This document shows, piece after piece, positions 43,096 to 51,332 of a stretch of 64,000 nucleotides of DNA (positions are counted from its first letter, which is position 1; the number at the start of each line of letters is the position of its first letter). A program made the position numbers and the translations under genes. Location: the NCBI RefSeq assembly GCF_016735615.1, contig NZ_JAERSF010000001.1, forward strand, positions 868,001 through 932,000, in the 5' to 3' direction. Below the pieces are notes generated by a model. That model was not told where the DNA came from, did no database searches, and saw nothing but the letters and a program-made list of their open reading frames with translations. The DNA is from Flavobacterium tagetis. GTDB taxonomy: Bacteria; Bacteroidota; Bacteroidia; Flavobacteriales; Flavobacteriaceae.

Positions 43096-43866
43096 ATGAA
43101 CTTTAATTCAAAAAATCCATTTTTAAACAGTAAGCGTTTTTCGTCTAATACTGAATCAAGAACAGAAGTACACCAAGCTCAGATTATTGATTACAATCAA
43201 GAAATGACGGTGTCTGGAACAATTAACAAAACAGCAATCTTATTTCTAATTTTATGCGGAGCTGCTATGGTAACATGGTGGATGGCTTTTAATGGAATGA
43301 ATCCGATGTTACCTACAATTGGAGGTGCAATTATTGGTTTTATTTTAGTATTAGTTTCTTCATTCAAACCACAGCTATCTCCTTACCTAGCGCCAGGATA
43401 TGCTTTATTCGAAGGATTGTTCATAGGTGGTATTTCTGCGATATTTGAATTAAAATTTCCAGGAATCGTAATCAATGCAGTTGGTGCAACTCTTGTTACT
43501 TTCTTGGTTTGCCTTGGTTTGTACAAATTTAGAATCGTAAAAGTTACAGAACAATTCAAATCTGTTGTGGTTGCTGCAACGTTAGCAATTGCAACTTATT
43601 ATTTAATTTCTTGGGTTGTATCAATGTTTACAAGCTGGACACCTGTTCATTATGGAAATTCCATGATGAGTATCGGTATCAGTGTTTTTGTTATCATTAT
43701 AGCAGCACTTAACCTTTTCTTAGATTTTGATTTAATTGAAAAAGGTGCAAGAGAAAAAATGCCAAAATTTATGGAATGGTATGGAGCAATGGGATTAATG
43801 ATCACATTGGTTTGGTTGTATATTGAATTCTTAAGACTTTTATCTAAACTTTCTAGTAAAGACTAA
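43096..43866 (+). CDS. Bax inhibitor-1/YccA family membrane protein
   Basis: A 256-aa inner-membrane protein with about seven helices in the BI-1/YccA arrangement: ILFLILCGAAMVTWWMAF, AIIGFILVLVSSF, YALFEGLFIGGISAIFELKFPGI (family motif E-G-x-x-x-G), AVGATLVTFLVCLGLYKF, VVVAATLAIATYYLISW, ISVFVIIIAALNLFLDFDLIE and a last helix. Homologues are linked to ion (Ca2+) leak and stress tolerance; function in flavobacteria is not established. The cytoplasmic N-terminus is long and polar. It has its own terminator right after. Confidence 0.9.
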   Translation: MNFNSKNPFLNSKRFSSNTESRTEVHQAQIIDYNQEMTVSGTINKTAILFLILCGAAMVTWWMAFNGMNPMLPTIGGAIIGFILVLVSSFKPQLSPYLAPGYALFEGLFIGGISAIFELKFPGIVINAVGATLVTFLVCLGLYKFRIVKVTEQFKSVVVAATLAIATYYLISWVVSMFTSWTPVHYGNSMMSIGISVFVIIIAALNLFLDFDLIEKGAREKMPKFMEWYGAMGLMITLVWLYIEFLRLLSKLSSKD

Positions 43867-43888
43867 TTGTCCAAAAATATTAATTCAG

Positions 43889-43920
43889 GCCCTTTTGAGT
43901 AAAATCAAAAGGGCTTTTTT
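43889..43920 (+). terminator. Terminator of the BI-1 family gene
   Basis: GCCCTTTTGA / TCAAAAGGGC with a 6-nt loop and seven Ts, 23 bp past the stop codon. Confidence 0.9.
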
Positions 43921-44142
43921 TATTTCTAATAGACTAAAATTTGAATGCCAATTCAATATTCTAATAAAATCTTCTAAGAATAATCTTTTATTCAAAACAC
44001 AAAAAGAATCCATTTCCTACAAAAAAATAAAATGTAATTTATGTAATAAAAAAAAATTACAGATTATCCCCATTCATTTTGTTTAAGGTTTAAAATTACT
44101 AAAGGCGAGAAAAATACGGCTTTCCGTACTCAACGACTAATA

Positions 44143-44156
44143 TGTAATAAATTACA
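44143..44156. promoter_or_regulatory. LacI-type operator-like site 1
   Basis: TGTAATAAATTACA: the half-sites TGTAAT and ATTACA match those of site 3, only the two central bases differ. Confidence 0.45.
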
Positions 44157-44161
44157 ATTAA

Positions 44162-44175
44162 TGCAATTTATTACA
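44162..44175. promoter_or_regulatory. LacI-type operator-like site 2
   Basis: TGCAATTTATTACA: one mismatch to the half-site pattern TGTAAT-N2-ATTACA. It lies 19 bp (centre to centre) from site 1; together the two form an 11-bp arm inverted repeat (TGTAATAAATT and complement). Confidence 0.4.
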
Positions 44176-44263
44176 TTTTTAATATTTTAAAAGCTCAATA
44201 ATTCAAGTATCCTCTTTTTTTTAGCAAAAAAATTATACTATTTAAAATTAATATATAATTTTG

Positions 44264-44277
44264 TGTAATCGATTACA
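44264..44277. promoter_or_regulatory. LacI-type operator-like site 3, perfect palindrome
   Basis: TGTAATCGATTACA is a perfect 14-bp palindrome with a central CG, as in LacI-family operators. It lies 67 bp before the pectate lyase start codon, probably near its promoter. No LacI gene is in the window. Confidence 0.6.
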
Positions 44278-44344
44278 ATTAAACCACTTGAAATCGAAAG
44301 TAAAAACCACTTACTTATTTTATTAACTATCTTAAACAAACCTT

Positions 44345-47203
44345 ATGAAAAAAAACCTACTTTTCGTGGCTGTCTTTCTCATGACAGTTCAATTATGGGC
44401 CCAAACTATCCAAATTAATGAAGCTTCTGGCTGGTTGGAAACTGCTTTTGTAAAATGGCAGCCAGTCAGTGGTGCTCAGACCTACAATGTCTATTACACT
44501 GGCAACGGATTTACAGACCAAAAAATAGACGACCAGCTTATTAGAAGTTATGGTTCTTATTTCCGTGCTGACATTCCGGGACTTAAAGCCGGAACTTACA
44601 TTGTAAAAGTAAAACCTGTTGTAAATGGCACAGAAGGAACTGGAGCCACAACAGGAAATCTAACTGTAACCGCACACGACAGAAACGGATTTGCTTTTGA
44701 TGGCGGGCGTGTTCCAGGAGGATACAAAGCAGACGGAACTCCTAAAGACAACGCGGTAATTCTCTACATTACCCAAAATACTAAAAACACAATTTCAATG
44801 AATATTACTGGTGCAAGTTCAAATCCTTGTATTGGTTTACAGAATATTCTTTACGCTATCAAGAAAGGAAAAGACACTCGTCCGTTTATTATCCGTTTAA
44901 TCGGAAATATCACTGATATGACGGTTATGGAAGGTGGAGATGTTGTTATTGAAAACGCAAACAATGCTTCGAGTTATGTTACCATTGAAGGTATTGGAGA
45001 CGATGCTGTCGCAAATGGATGGGGAGTTAGACTGAAGTCGGCTTCAAACATCGAAGTAAGCAATCTTGGATTTATGAACTGCAATAGTACCGCAGGCGAT
45101 AACGTAGGAATGCAACAGGACAATGACCACGTTTGGGTTCATAATTGTGATTTATTCTACGGAAATGCAGGAAGCGATGCTGACCAAATAAAAGGCGATG
45201 GTGCGCTTGACAATAAAACTTCAACTTATATCACATTATCTTACAACCACTTTTGGGATAATGGAAAAGCAAGTCTTTTAGGTTTAAGCGAAGGAACAAC
45301 TTCTGGACTTTATATTACTTATCACCACAACTGGTTTGATCATTCAGATTCACGCCATCCTCGTGTACGTTATTATTCAGCACATATTTACAACAACTAT
45401 TATGACGGAGTTTCTAAATATGGAGCAGGATCAACTATGGGATCTTCGCTTTTTGTTGAAGGTAATTATTTCAGAAATAGTAAGCATCCAATGCTAACTT
45501 CACTTCAAGGTTCTGATATTTGGGACGAAGCAAACCAAGTGAATAATGCTGGAACAATGGGAACATTCTCTGGGGAAGCTGGAGGAAGCATTAAAGCTTT
45601 CAACAATACTTTTGACGCTTCTAACGGAACCAATAATATGCGTTTTGTAGCTTATAATGACCCTAATCCGTTGTACAATATCTCAGGAAAAATAAGCTCT
45701 ACAACAGATTTTGATGCTTATGTGGCTTCTACAAGAGGAGAAGTGGTAAGCAGTTCTGTTAAATCTAAATCGGGCGCTAATGTTTACAACAACTTCGATA
45801 CAGATGCTAATTTATATGTAAAAAATTTAACTATCGATACTCCTGCCGCTGCAAAAACAAAAACGACTCAATATGCAGGACGTGTTTCTGGAGGAGATTT
45901 GAAATGGACATTCAACAACGCTACAGATGATACTTCTTCTTTAGTTATTACAGCATTAAAAACAGCTCTTACAAATTACACTGGAAATTTGGTCGCTGTA
46001 CAAGGAGAAGGGAATCCACCTGCTGGAACACAGACTTTAACGTTAACTTCTGCTTCAAACAACAATCAAACGGTTGTAAGCGGAACAGCAATTTCTTCCA
46101 TCGTATTTACATGGGGCGGAGATGCAACTGATGCAACTGTAACGGGATTACCTGCTTCAGGTTTATCTTTTGTAAAAAATACTACAGCTAAAACTATAAC
46201 TATTTCGGGTACCCCAACTGCAACAGTTTCGTACTCAATTGCAACTTCTGGAACTAGTGGTTCCCCAGCCACTGGTTCAGGAACTGTAACAGTTACCGCT
46301 GCTGGAAACCAAACATTAACTTCTAGTGGCAACAATAGTCAAACGGTTTCATCTGGAACTGCTATTGCTTCAATCGTATTTACTTGGGGCGGAAACGCAA
46401 CAGATGCATCTGTAACTGGATTACCTGCTTCTGGATTGTCATTTGTGAAAAATACAACAGCAAAAACTATAACTATCACTGGAACTCCAACTGCAAATGT
46501 TTCTTACACTGTAACAACTTCAGGTACAGCTGGAACGCCAGTATCTGCATCAGGAACAATAACAGTTACTACAGGTTCAGGCGGAGGATCTGAATTACAT
46601 AATTTTACAACATCTGGCAAAACAAGTACATTCTACTCTATAACAGGAAATATGAATTCAACTCCAGGTTCTGTAACTTACAATGGTTTAACACTTACTG
46701 AACGTCTAAAAATAGAATCAAGTACATCAATAACTTATACAACAACAAGTACGTCTACTTTAACTTTGGTTTTCGATTCAAACTTTACGGGAACTATTAA
46801 AGTAGATAATGTTTCTTATACGGCATCAGCAGGTATCGTAACGGCTTCAATTGCTGCTGGTTCTCACACTATAACAAAAGGCTCTGTTGCAAATCTATTC
46901 TACATCAGCACAGTTTACGGCGGAAGCACTTTAAGAATGGCTGTTGCAACTGAAACTGCTGCAAAAGAAAGCATAGAAACTTCACAAATAATCTTGTATC
47001 CGAATCCAGTTTCAAGCACTTTATACTTATCAGACCCAGAACAGAAAGTACAAAAAGTACTTATCTACAACATTTCTGGAAATCTAGTGATCAATTCTGG
47101 AAATTCTCAAAGCATTGATACAAACGGTTTAATTCCTGGAACTTATCTAGCAAAAATTATTACTGTTGATGGATCGATAAACCAAACACTAATTAAAAAA
47201 TAA
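44345..47203 (+). CDS. Secreted pectate lyase (PL1-like) with repeat domains and T9SS sorting signal
   Basis: Extracellular enzyme that cleaves polygalacturonate by beta-elimination. The 952-aa protein has a signal peptide (1-20), an FN3-like domain (about 22-110), a right-handed beta-helix PL1 domain (about 115-550) with the VWVHNCDL strand, the Ca-site-like DADQIKGDGALDN and YNHFWDNGKAS motifs, and DSRHPRVR (catalytic Arg region). Then come two nearly identical Ig-like repeats (about 562-653 and 655-744), a beta-rich domain (about 750-865) and a type-A T9SS sorting domain (ILYPNPVSSTLYL to the end). It is thus exported by the gliding-linked type IX system. Three LacI-type sites precede it. 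Confidence 0.9.
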   Translation: MKKNLLFVAVFLMTVQLWAQTIQINEASGWLETAFVKWQPVSGAQTYNVYYTGNGFTDQKIDDQLIRSYGSYFRADIPGLKAGTYIVKVKPVVNGTEGTGATTGNLTVTAHDRNGFAFDGGRVPGGYKADGTPKDNAVILYITQNTKNTISMNITGASSNPCIGLQNILYAIKKGKDTRPFIIRLIGNITDMTVMEGGDVVIENANNASSYVTIEGIGDDAVANGWGVRLKSASNIEVSNLGFMNCNSTAGDNVGMQQDNDHVWVHNCDLFYGNAGSDADQIKGDGALDNKTSTYITLSYNHFWDNGKASLLGLSEGTTSGLYITYHHNWFDHSDSRHPRVRYYSAHIYNNYYDGVSKYGAGSTMGSSLFVEGNYFRNSKHPMLTSLQGSDIWDEANQVNNAGTMGTFSGEAGGSIKAFNNTFDASNGTNNMRFVAYNDPNPLYNISGKISSTTDFDAYVASTRGEVVSSSVKSKSGANVYNNFDTDANLYVKNLTIDTPAAAKTKTTQYAGRVSGGDLKWTFNNATDDTSSLVITALKTALTNYTGNLVAVQGEGNPPAGTQTLTLTSASNNNQTVVSGTAISSIVFTWGGDATDATVTGLPASGLSFVKNTTAKTITISGTPTATVSYSIATSGTSGSPATGSGTVTVTAAGNQTLTSSGNNSQTVSSGTAIASIVFTWGGNATDASVTGLPASGLSFVKNTTAKTITITGTPTANVSYTVTTSGTAGTPVSASGTITVTTGSGGGSELHNFTTSGKTSTFYSITGNMNSTPGSVTYNGLTLTERLKIESSTSITYTTTSTSTLTLVFDSNFTGTIKVDNVSYTASAGIVTASIAAGSHTITKGSVANLFYISTVYGGSTLRMAVATETAAKESIETSQIILYPNPVSSTLYLSDPEQKVQKVLIYNISGNLVINSGNSQSIDTNGLIPGTYLAKIITVDGSINQTLIKK
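46028..46575 (+). repeat. Tandem duplication of Ig-like domain inside pectate lyase gene
   Basis: Two copies of about 270 bp encode Ig-like domains with shared words such as SIVFTWGG, ATD, VTGLPASGLSFVKNTTAKTI and SGT. Their high similarity suggests a recent internal duplication. Confidence 0.85.
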
Positions 47204-47220
47204 AAACCAAAACTTAACTT

Positions 47221-47251
47221 AAAAAGGCTTCCAAAATTGGAAGCCTTTTTT
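47221..47251. terminator. Bidirectional terminator between pectate lyase and ALDH genes
   Basis: AAAAAGGCTTCCAA / TTGGAAGCCTTTTT is a nearly perfect palindrome with an A-run and T-run on either side. It serves both convergent genes. Confidence 0.9.
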
Positions 47252-47271
47252 AAATTTCAAATATTATCGAA

Positions 47272-48825
47272 TTACAAATCAAATTTAATCCCTTGTGCAA
47301 GCGGAAGATTTGTCGTATAATTAATTGTATTTGTTTGACGTCTCATATAAATTTTCCAAGCATCAGACCCTGATTCACGTCCTCCTCCTGTTTCTTTTTC
47401 ACCACCAAAAGCTCCGCCAATTTCAGCACCAGAAGTTCCAATATTTACGTTTGCAATTCCGCAGTCAGAACCTGTTGCTGATAAAAATCTTTCGGCTTCG
47501 CGCAAATTATTGGTCATAATTGCAGAAGATAAACCTTGAGCAACACCATTTTGAATTTCGATTGCATTTTCTACTTCACCAGAATATTTAAGTAAATATA
47601 AAACTGGAGCAAATGTTTCATGTTGTACAATTTCAAATGAGTTTTCAGCTTCAGCAATCGCAGGTTTTACATAGCAGCCGCTTTCATAACCTTGGCCAGA
47701 AAGCACTCCTCCTTCTACAAGGATTTTTCCGCCTTCGGCTACAACTTTATTCAAAGCCGCTGCATACATTTCGACAGCATGCGTATCAATTAGTGGACCA
47801 ACATGATTGTTTTCGTCAAGCGGATTCCCGATTCTCAACTGTTTATAAGCCGCAACCAATGCATCTTTTACTTTATCATAAATACTTTCGTGAATAATCA
47901 ATCGACGAGTTGAAGTACAACGCTGTCCAGCTGTTCCAACAGCTCCAAAAACAGCACCAATAACGGTCATTTTAATATCGGCATCTGGAGTCACAATAAT
48001 GGCATTATTTCCTCCTAATTCTAACAACGATTTACCTAATCTCCCCGCAACAGTCTGAGCAACAATTTTCCCCATTCTAGTAGAACCTGTCGCAGAAATA
48101 AGCGGGATACGAGTATCAGCAGTCAACAACTCTCCTATTTTGTAATCACCGTTTATTAAACACGAAATTCCTTCTGGGAGATTGTTTTCCTTTATTACCT
48201 GAGCTATAATGTTTTGACAAGCAATACCGCAAAGAGGTGTTTTTTCTGAAGGCTTCCAAACGCAAACATCACCAGAAATCCAAGCTAAAGCTGTGTTCCA
48301 AGACCAAACAGCAACTGGGAAATTAAACGCTGAAATGATTCCGACAATTCCCAACGGATGGTATTGTTCGTACATACGATGTCCTGGCCTTTCAGAATGC
48401 ATTGTTAATCCGTGAAGCTGACGTGATAAACCAACAGCAAAATCACAGATATCTATCATTTCTTGAACTTCACCAAGACCTTCCTGCAATGATTTTCCCA
48501 TTTCGTAAGAAACCAGCTTACCAAGGGCTTCTTTATTTTGTCTCAATTTTTCTCCAAACTGACGCACAATTTCACCACGCTGTGGAGCAGGAATTAATCT
48601 AAATGTTTTAAAAGCTTCTGCCGCTGTTTGGATTGCTTTTTCATAATCTTCTGCAGTTGACATTTTTACCGAAGCAATTAATTTTCCGTCAACAGGCGAA
48701 TAACTTTCTAGAATTTCTCCAGAAGAAAAGTTATTAATTCCTGTTGATGTTCCTTCATTTATTGTCTTGATGCCCAATTTATCAAGAGCTTCCTTCATTC
48801 CAAATTGCGATGCTATTGTTGTCAT
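47272..48825 (-). CDS. Aldehyde dehydrogenase, ALDH7 (alpha-aminoadipate semialdehyde) type
   Basis: NAD-dependent aldehyde dehydrogenase of 517 aa. The catalytic Cys is in GQRCTSTRR and the general-base Glu in LLELGGNNAI; the segment SERPGHRMYEQYHPLGIVGIISAFNFPVAVWSWN (quoted in parts) resembles antiquitin/ALDH7, which oxidises alpha-aminoadipic semialdehyde (piperideine-6-carboxylate) in lysine breakdown. This makes a role in lysine catabolism likely, but the aldehyde cannot be fixed by eye. It is the only gene of its transcript and is convergent with the pectate lyase, with no lysine-pathway gene next to it. Confidence 0.85.
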   Translation of the reverse strand: MTTIASQFGMKEALDKLGIKTINEGTSTGINNFSSGEILESYSPVDGKLIASVKMSTAEDYEKAIQTAAEAFKTFRLIPAPQRGEIVRQFGEKLRQNKEALGKLVSYEMGKSLQEGLGEVQEMIDICDFAVGLSRQLHGLTMHSERPGHRMYEQYHPLGIVGIISAFNFPVAVWSWNTALAWISGDVCVWKPSEKTPLCGIACQNIIAQVIKENNLPEGISCLINGDYKIGELLTADTRIPLISATGSTRMGKIVAQTVAGRLGKSLLELGGNNAIIVTPDADIKMTVIGAVFGAVGTAGQRCTSTRRLIIHESIYDKVKDALVAAYKQLRIGNPLDENNHVGPLIDTHAVEMYAAALNKVVAEGGKILVEGGVLSGQGYESGCYVKPAIAEAENSFEIVQHETFAPVLYLLKYSGEVENAIEIQNGVAQGLSSAIMTNNLREAERFLSATGSDCGIANVNIGTSGAEIGGAFGGEKETGGGRESGSDAWKIYMRRQTNTINYTTNLPLAQGIKFDL

Positions 48826-49005
48826 TGTAACTTTTTTTGTTAAAATTGTTATATTTTTATGTAAAGATATTCTTTTCGAATTAATTTCCCATTGTAGTCA
48901 ATTCATAAATAAAAGTAAATTTAAGCTTATTTTATAGTATTAACAGAAACGAAACCTCAATATTGAATTTATTTAATGAAATTTGCATTACTTAAAATTA
49001 AAAAT

Positions 49006-49962
49006 ATGACCTCTTATATTCGGCTTCTCCTTTGTTTTCTTTTAATAACAACCAATATATTTTCTCAAAAAACAAAAACTTCTTTTTCAGTAGTTCCATT
49101 AGGAGTAATGGGCGGAATAGACGAAAAAAATCTTTCAGCTTATTTAATCGCTCCATCAAATACAACTGATTATATCTGTCTTGACGCTGGAACTGTAAAT
49201 GCAGGAATCGAAAAAGCTATTGAAAAGAAAACTTTCAAAGTTTCGACAAGCGAAATTTTACGAAAATACATCAAAGGATATTTGATTTCGCACGCACATT
49301 TAGATCATGTTTCTGGTTTGATCATAAACTCACCTGCCGATTCTTCAAAAACGGTTTATGCTACTAATAAATGCATGGAAATGATGGAAAACCATTATTT
49401 CAACGATCAGACTTGGGCTAATTTTGGAGACGCAGGGCCCGGATTTCCTTTAAAAAAATACCATTTTCAGACTTTAAATTTGGGAGAAGAAACTTCTTTA
49501 ACGAATACCAAAATGACCGTTAAAGCATTTTCTCTAAGCCATGTTAATCCGTTTGAGAGTACTGCTTTCTTAATTAAAAATGAGAATGATTATGCGTTAT
49601 ATTTAGGGGATACAGGTCCAGATGAAGTAGAAAAGAGCAATAATCTTCGTGATTTATGGACAGCTGTTGCACCATTGGTTAAAACCAAACAATTGAAGGG
49701 AATTTTTATTGAAGTTTCGTTTCCTAACGAACAGCCAGATAAATTTTTATTTGGTCATTTGACTCCAAATTATTTAATAAAAGAACTTCATGTTCTAGAG
49801 GATTTAGCTGGGAAAGGTTCTCTTGAAAACTTTAAAATTATTATCACACATTTAAAACCTCCAGCAAAGAATATTGCAAAAATTAAAGAGCAGTTAAAAG
49901 CTCAAAATGATTTAGGATTGAAGATTATCTATCCTGAACAGGGCAAAAAACTCGAATTATAG
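49006..49962 (+). CDS. Class II 3',5'-cyclic-nucleotide phosphodiesterase-like, exported
   Basis: Metallo-beta-lactamase-fold protein resembling class II cyclic nucleotide phosphodiesterases (yeast PDE1, Vibrio CpdP). The metal motif SHAHLDHVSGL, the GDTGPDE segment with its metal Asp and the C-terminal HLKP motif are seen, along with the family-type opening VVPLGVMGGIDEKNLSAYL. A signal peptide starts at ATG 49006 (MTSYIRLLLCFLLITTNIFS; 318 aa); the ATG at 48976 is upstream in frame but overlaps the probable promoter. It would act in the periplasm and perhaps degrades extracellular cAMP; this is inferred. Confidence 0.8.
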   Translation: MTSYIRLLLCFLLITTNIFSQKTKTSFSVVPLGVMGGIDEKNLSAYLIAPSNTTDYICLDAGTVNAGIEKAIEKKTFKVSTSEILRKYIKGYLISHAHLDHVSGLIINSPADSSKTVYATNKCMEMMENHYFNDQTWANFGDAGPGFPLKKYHFQTLNLGEETSLTNTKMTVKAFSLSHVNPFESTAFLIKNENDYALYLGDTGPDEVEKSNNLRDLWTAVAPLVKTKQLKGIFIEVSFPNEQPDKFLFGHLTPNYLIKELHVLEDLAGKGSLENFKIIITHLKPPAKNIAKIKEQLKAQNDLGLKIIYPEQGKKLEL

Positions 49963-50014
49963 AAACATAATTTGTAAGTTATTTTTTATAATTTAGCCAA
50001 ATAAATTATATTAA

Positions 50015-50305
50015 ATGGAAATTGTTTGGTCAAAAAAAGCAAAACATAACTTTTACTCTATTCGAAATTATTTAGAATTATATTGGTCACCATTAATAGC
50101 AGAAAAATTTATTCTCGATGTATTAAGAGTAAATAAGTTATTAGAAAAAAATCCTCAAATAGGAAAATATAGGGATGATTTAGAATGCCGGGAAATAGTA
50201 ATCTCAAAACATATCACTTTATATTATGCAATAAAAGAAAATCAAATAAAACTGATTGCTTTTTGGAATAATCGCCAACGACCTTTAAATCCTTATGATT
50301 TGTAA
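50015..50305 (+). CDS. RelE/ParE-family toxin-like protein
   Basis: A 96-aa protein with the ParE/RelE fold signature: MEIVWSKKAKHNFYSIRNYL, two helices with LELYWSPLIAEKF, NPQIGKYRDDLECREIVISKHITLYYAI, and a C-terminal LIAFWNNRQRPLNPYD (segments quoted). Such proteins block translation or DNA gyrase. It is convergent with an HTH protein gene that ends 2 bp away, an unusual layout for a toxin-antitoxin pair. No upstream antitoxin-like ORF is seen on its own strand. Toxic activity is inferred from fold only. Confidence 0.8.
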   Translation: MEIVWSKKAKHNFYSIRNYLELYWSPLIAEKFILDVLRVNKLLEKNPQIGKYRDDLECREIVISKHITLYYAIKENQIKLIAFWNNRQRPLNPYDL

Positions 50306-50307
50306 AT

Positions 50308-50619
50308 CTATATAAGTTTTTTACTTCTTAATTCTGCCAGCATTTCTTCATGAGTAATAAAATCTCCATTTTCGAGATCACGTTTACCCTGCTCGATTTC
50401 CTCTTTTAATTCTAATCTAAAGTTTTCTTCTGGAGAAAGAATTTTAGCAATAGAAAGCATTTCATCGGCAGAAAAAGTCTGAGTCTTTAACTTACGATAG
50501 AACGTTGGACTTGGAATACCAACTTGCTCAATAATATAGCTTTTTTTAAAGGGTGATTTGTTCATTAAACTCTCAATATTATCGACAATATTTTTATATG
50601 CAATTATTTCTTGTATCAT
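50308..50619 (-). CDS. HTH antitoxin-like protein, partner candidate of the RelE/ParE toxin
   Basis: A 103-aa protein with an N-terminal helix-turn-helix of XRE style (about residues 27-60, SYIIEQVGIPSPTFYRKLKT) and a C-terminal acidic helix (LENGDFITHEEMLAELRSKK) like the toxin-binding tails of ParD/Phd antitoxins. It ends 2 bp from the end of the toxin-like gene on the other strand. Its start codon lies inside one arm of a 15-bp inverted repeat that flanks its promoter, which fits autoregulation. The antitoxin role is an inference from these features. Confidence 0.65.
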   Translation of the reverse strand: MIQEIIAYKNIVDNIESLMNKSPFKKSYIIEQVGIPSPTFYRKLKTQTFSADEMLSIAKILSPEENFRLELKEEIEQGKRDLENGDFITHEEMLAELRSKKLI

Positions 50620-50674
50620 TTTTGATATATTTATGAGTTATTTGTAATACAAATATACTTCAAAAATGATACAA
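50611..50674. promoter_or_regulatory. 15-bp inverted repeat around the antitoxin-like promoter
   Basis: TTGTATCATTTTTGA (50611-50625) and its exact complement (50660-50674) are 34 nt apart. The left arm includes the start codon of the HTH gene (50617-50619). Between them lies CAAATATA (50650-50657), a minus-strand -7 element TATATTTG, and the near-palindrome ATTTGTAATACAAAT. This is a likely autoregulatory operator. Confidence 0.7.
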
Positions 50675-50699
50675 TCTTCTTTTTTAGCGTTAAAAAAAT

Positions 50700-50730
50700 A
50701 ACCCAACAAGCTTACAATAATTGTTGGGTT
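50700..50730 (-). terminator. Terminator of the 3-hydroxyanthranilate dioxygenase gene
   Basis: AACCCAACAA / TTGTTGGGTT with an 11-nt loop and, on the minus strand, a T-run after it. It is 21 bp past the stop codon. Confidence 0.85.
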
Positions 50731-50750
50731 ATTTTTATATGTAATTAACA

Positions 50751-51290
50751 TTATTTCTTCGCTACAAACCTAGGATCGGTTTCCATAACAATACCACATT
50801 TATCACAAGTTCTTAATTCTTCTGAATTGTAGAAGTGTTCAAAATGAGGAAGAAAATCTTTCTCTATATTATGAAGTTCAAAATACACTTCATACAATTT
50901 ATGATTGCAGTTATCGCAATGCCAAAGCAAACCATCTGTAAAACCTTGTCCAGCACGTTTACGTTCTATTACAAGTCCGATAGAACCTTCTGAACGAACA
51001 GGAGAATGAGGCACTTTTGCAGGATGCAAATACATATCACCGGCATTTAATTCCATTTCTTTACGCTGTCCATCTTCCTGAATGACAACCTTAATACTTC
51101 CTTCTAGCTGATAAAAAAGTTCTTCTGTTTCGTTATAATGATAATCTTTTCGAGCATTTGGACCTGCAACAATCATTACAATGTAATCTCCAGAATCAAC
51201 ATACAGGTTTTTATTCCCAACAGGCGGTTTAAGTAAATGACGGTTTTCGTCAATCCATTGCGTCAGGTTAAAAGGTTTTGCTATAGCCAT
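50751..51290 (-). CDS. nbaC: 3-hydroxyanthranilate 3,4-dioxygenase
   Basis: Fe(II)-dependent cupin enzyme opening the ring of 3-hydroxyanthranilate, in the kynurenine path from tryptophan to quinolinate and NAD or to catabolism. The 179 aa carry the iron ligands His51 (DYHYNETEE), Glu57 and His95 (KVPHSPVRS), and the rubredoxin-like metal site CDNC (Cys125, Cys128) and CDKC (Cys162, Cys165) typical of the bacterial enzyme. It follows the EEP-family gene by 42 nt on the same strand. Other kynurenine-pathway genes are not in this window. Confidence 0.95.
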   Translation of the reverse strand: MAIAKPFNLTQWIDENRHLLKPPVGNKNLYVDSGDYIVMIVAGPNARKDYHYNETEELFYQLEGSIKVVIQEDGQRKEMELNAGDMYLHPAKVPHSPVRSEGSIGLVIERKRAGQGFTDGLLWHCDNCNHKLYEVYFELHNIEKDFLPHFEHFYNSEELRTCDKCGIVMETDPRFVAKK

Positions 51291-51332
51291 TTTTATTCAA
51301 AATTTATGAAAAGCTAAGGTAGTGAAAACTCA

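Larger units (their letters stand above)
43867..44344. other. Regulatory spacer before the pectate lyase gene
   Basis: Contains the BI-1 gene terminator and, near the pectate lyase end, three LacI-type palindrome-like sites. The ORF readable on the plus strand at 43895-44086 starts inside the terminator and has no features, so it is not counted as a gene. The sequence is otherwise very AT-rich. Confidence 0.6.

Noticed and set aside
43895..44086. Plus-strand ORF of 63 codons before the pectate lyase gene
   Set aside because: It starts inside a terminator hairpin, is Lys/Asn-rich as expected from AT-rich noncoding DNA, and has no features.
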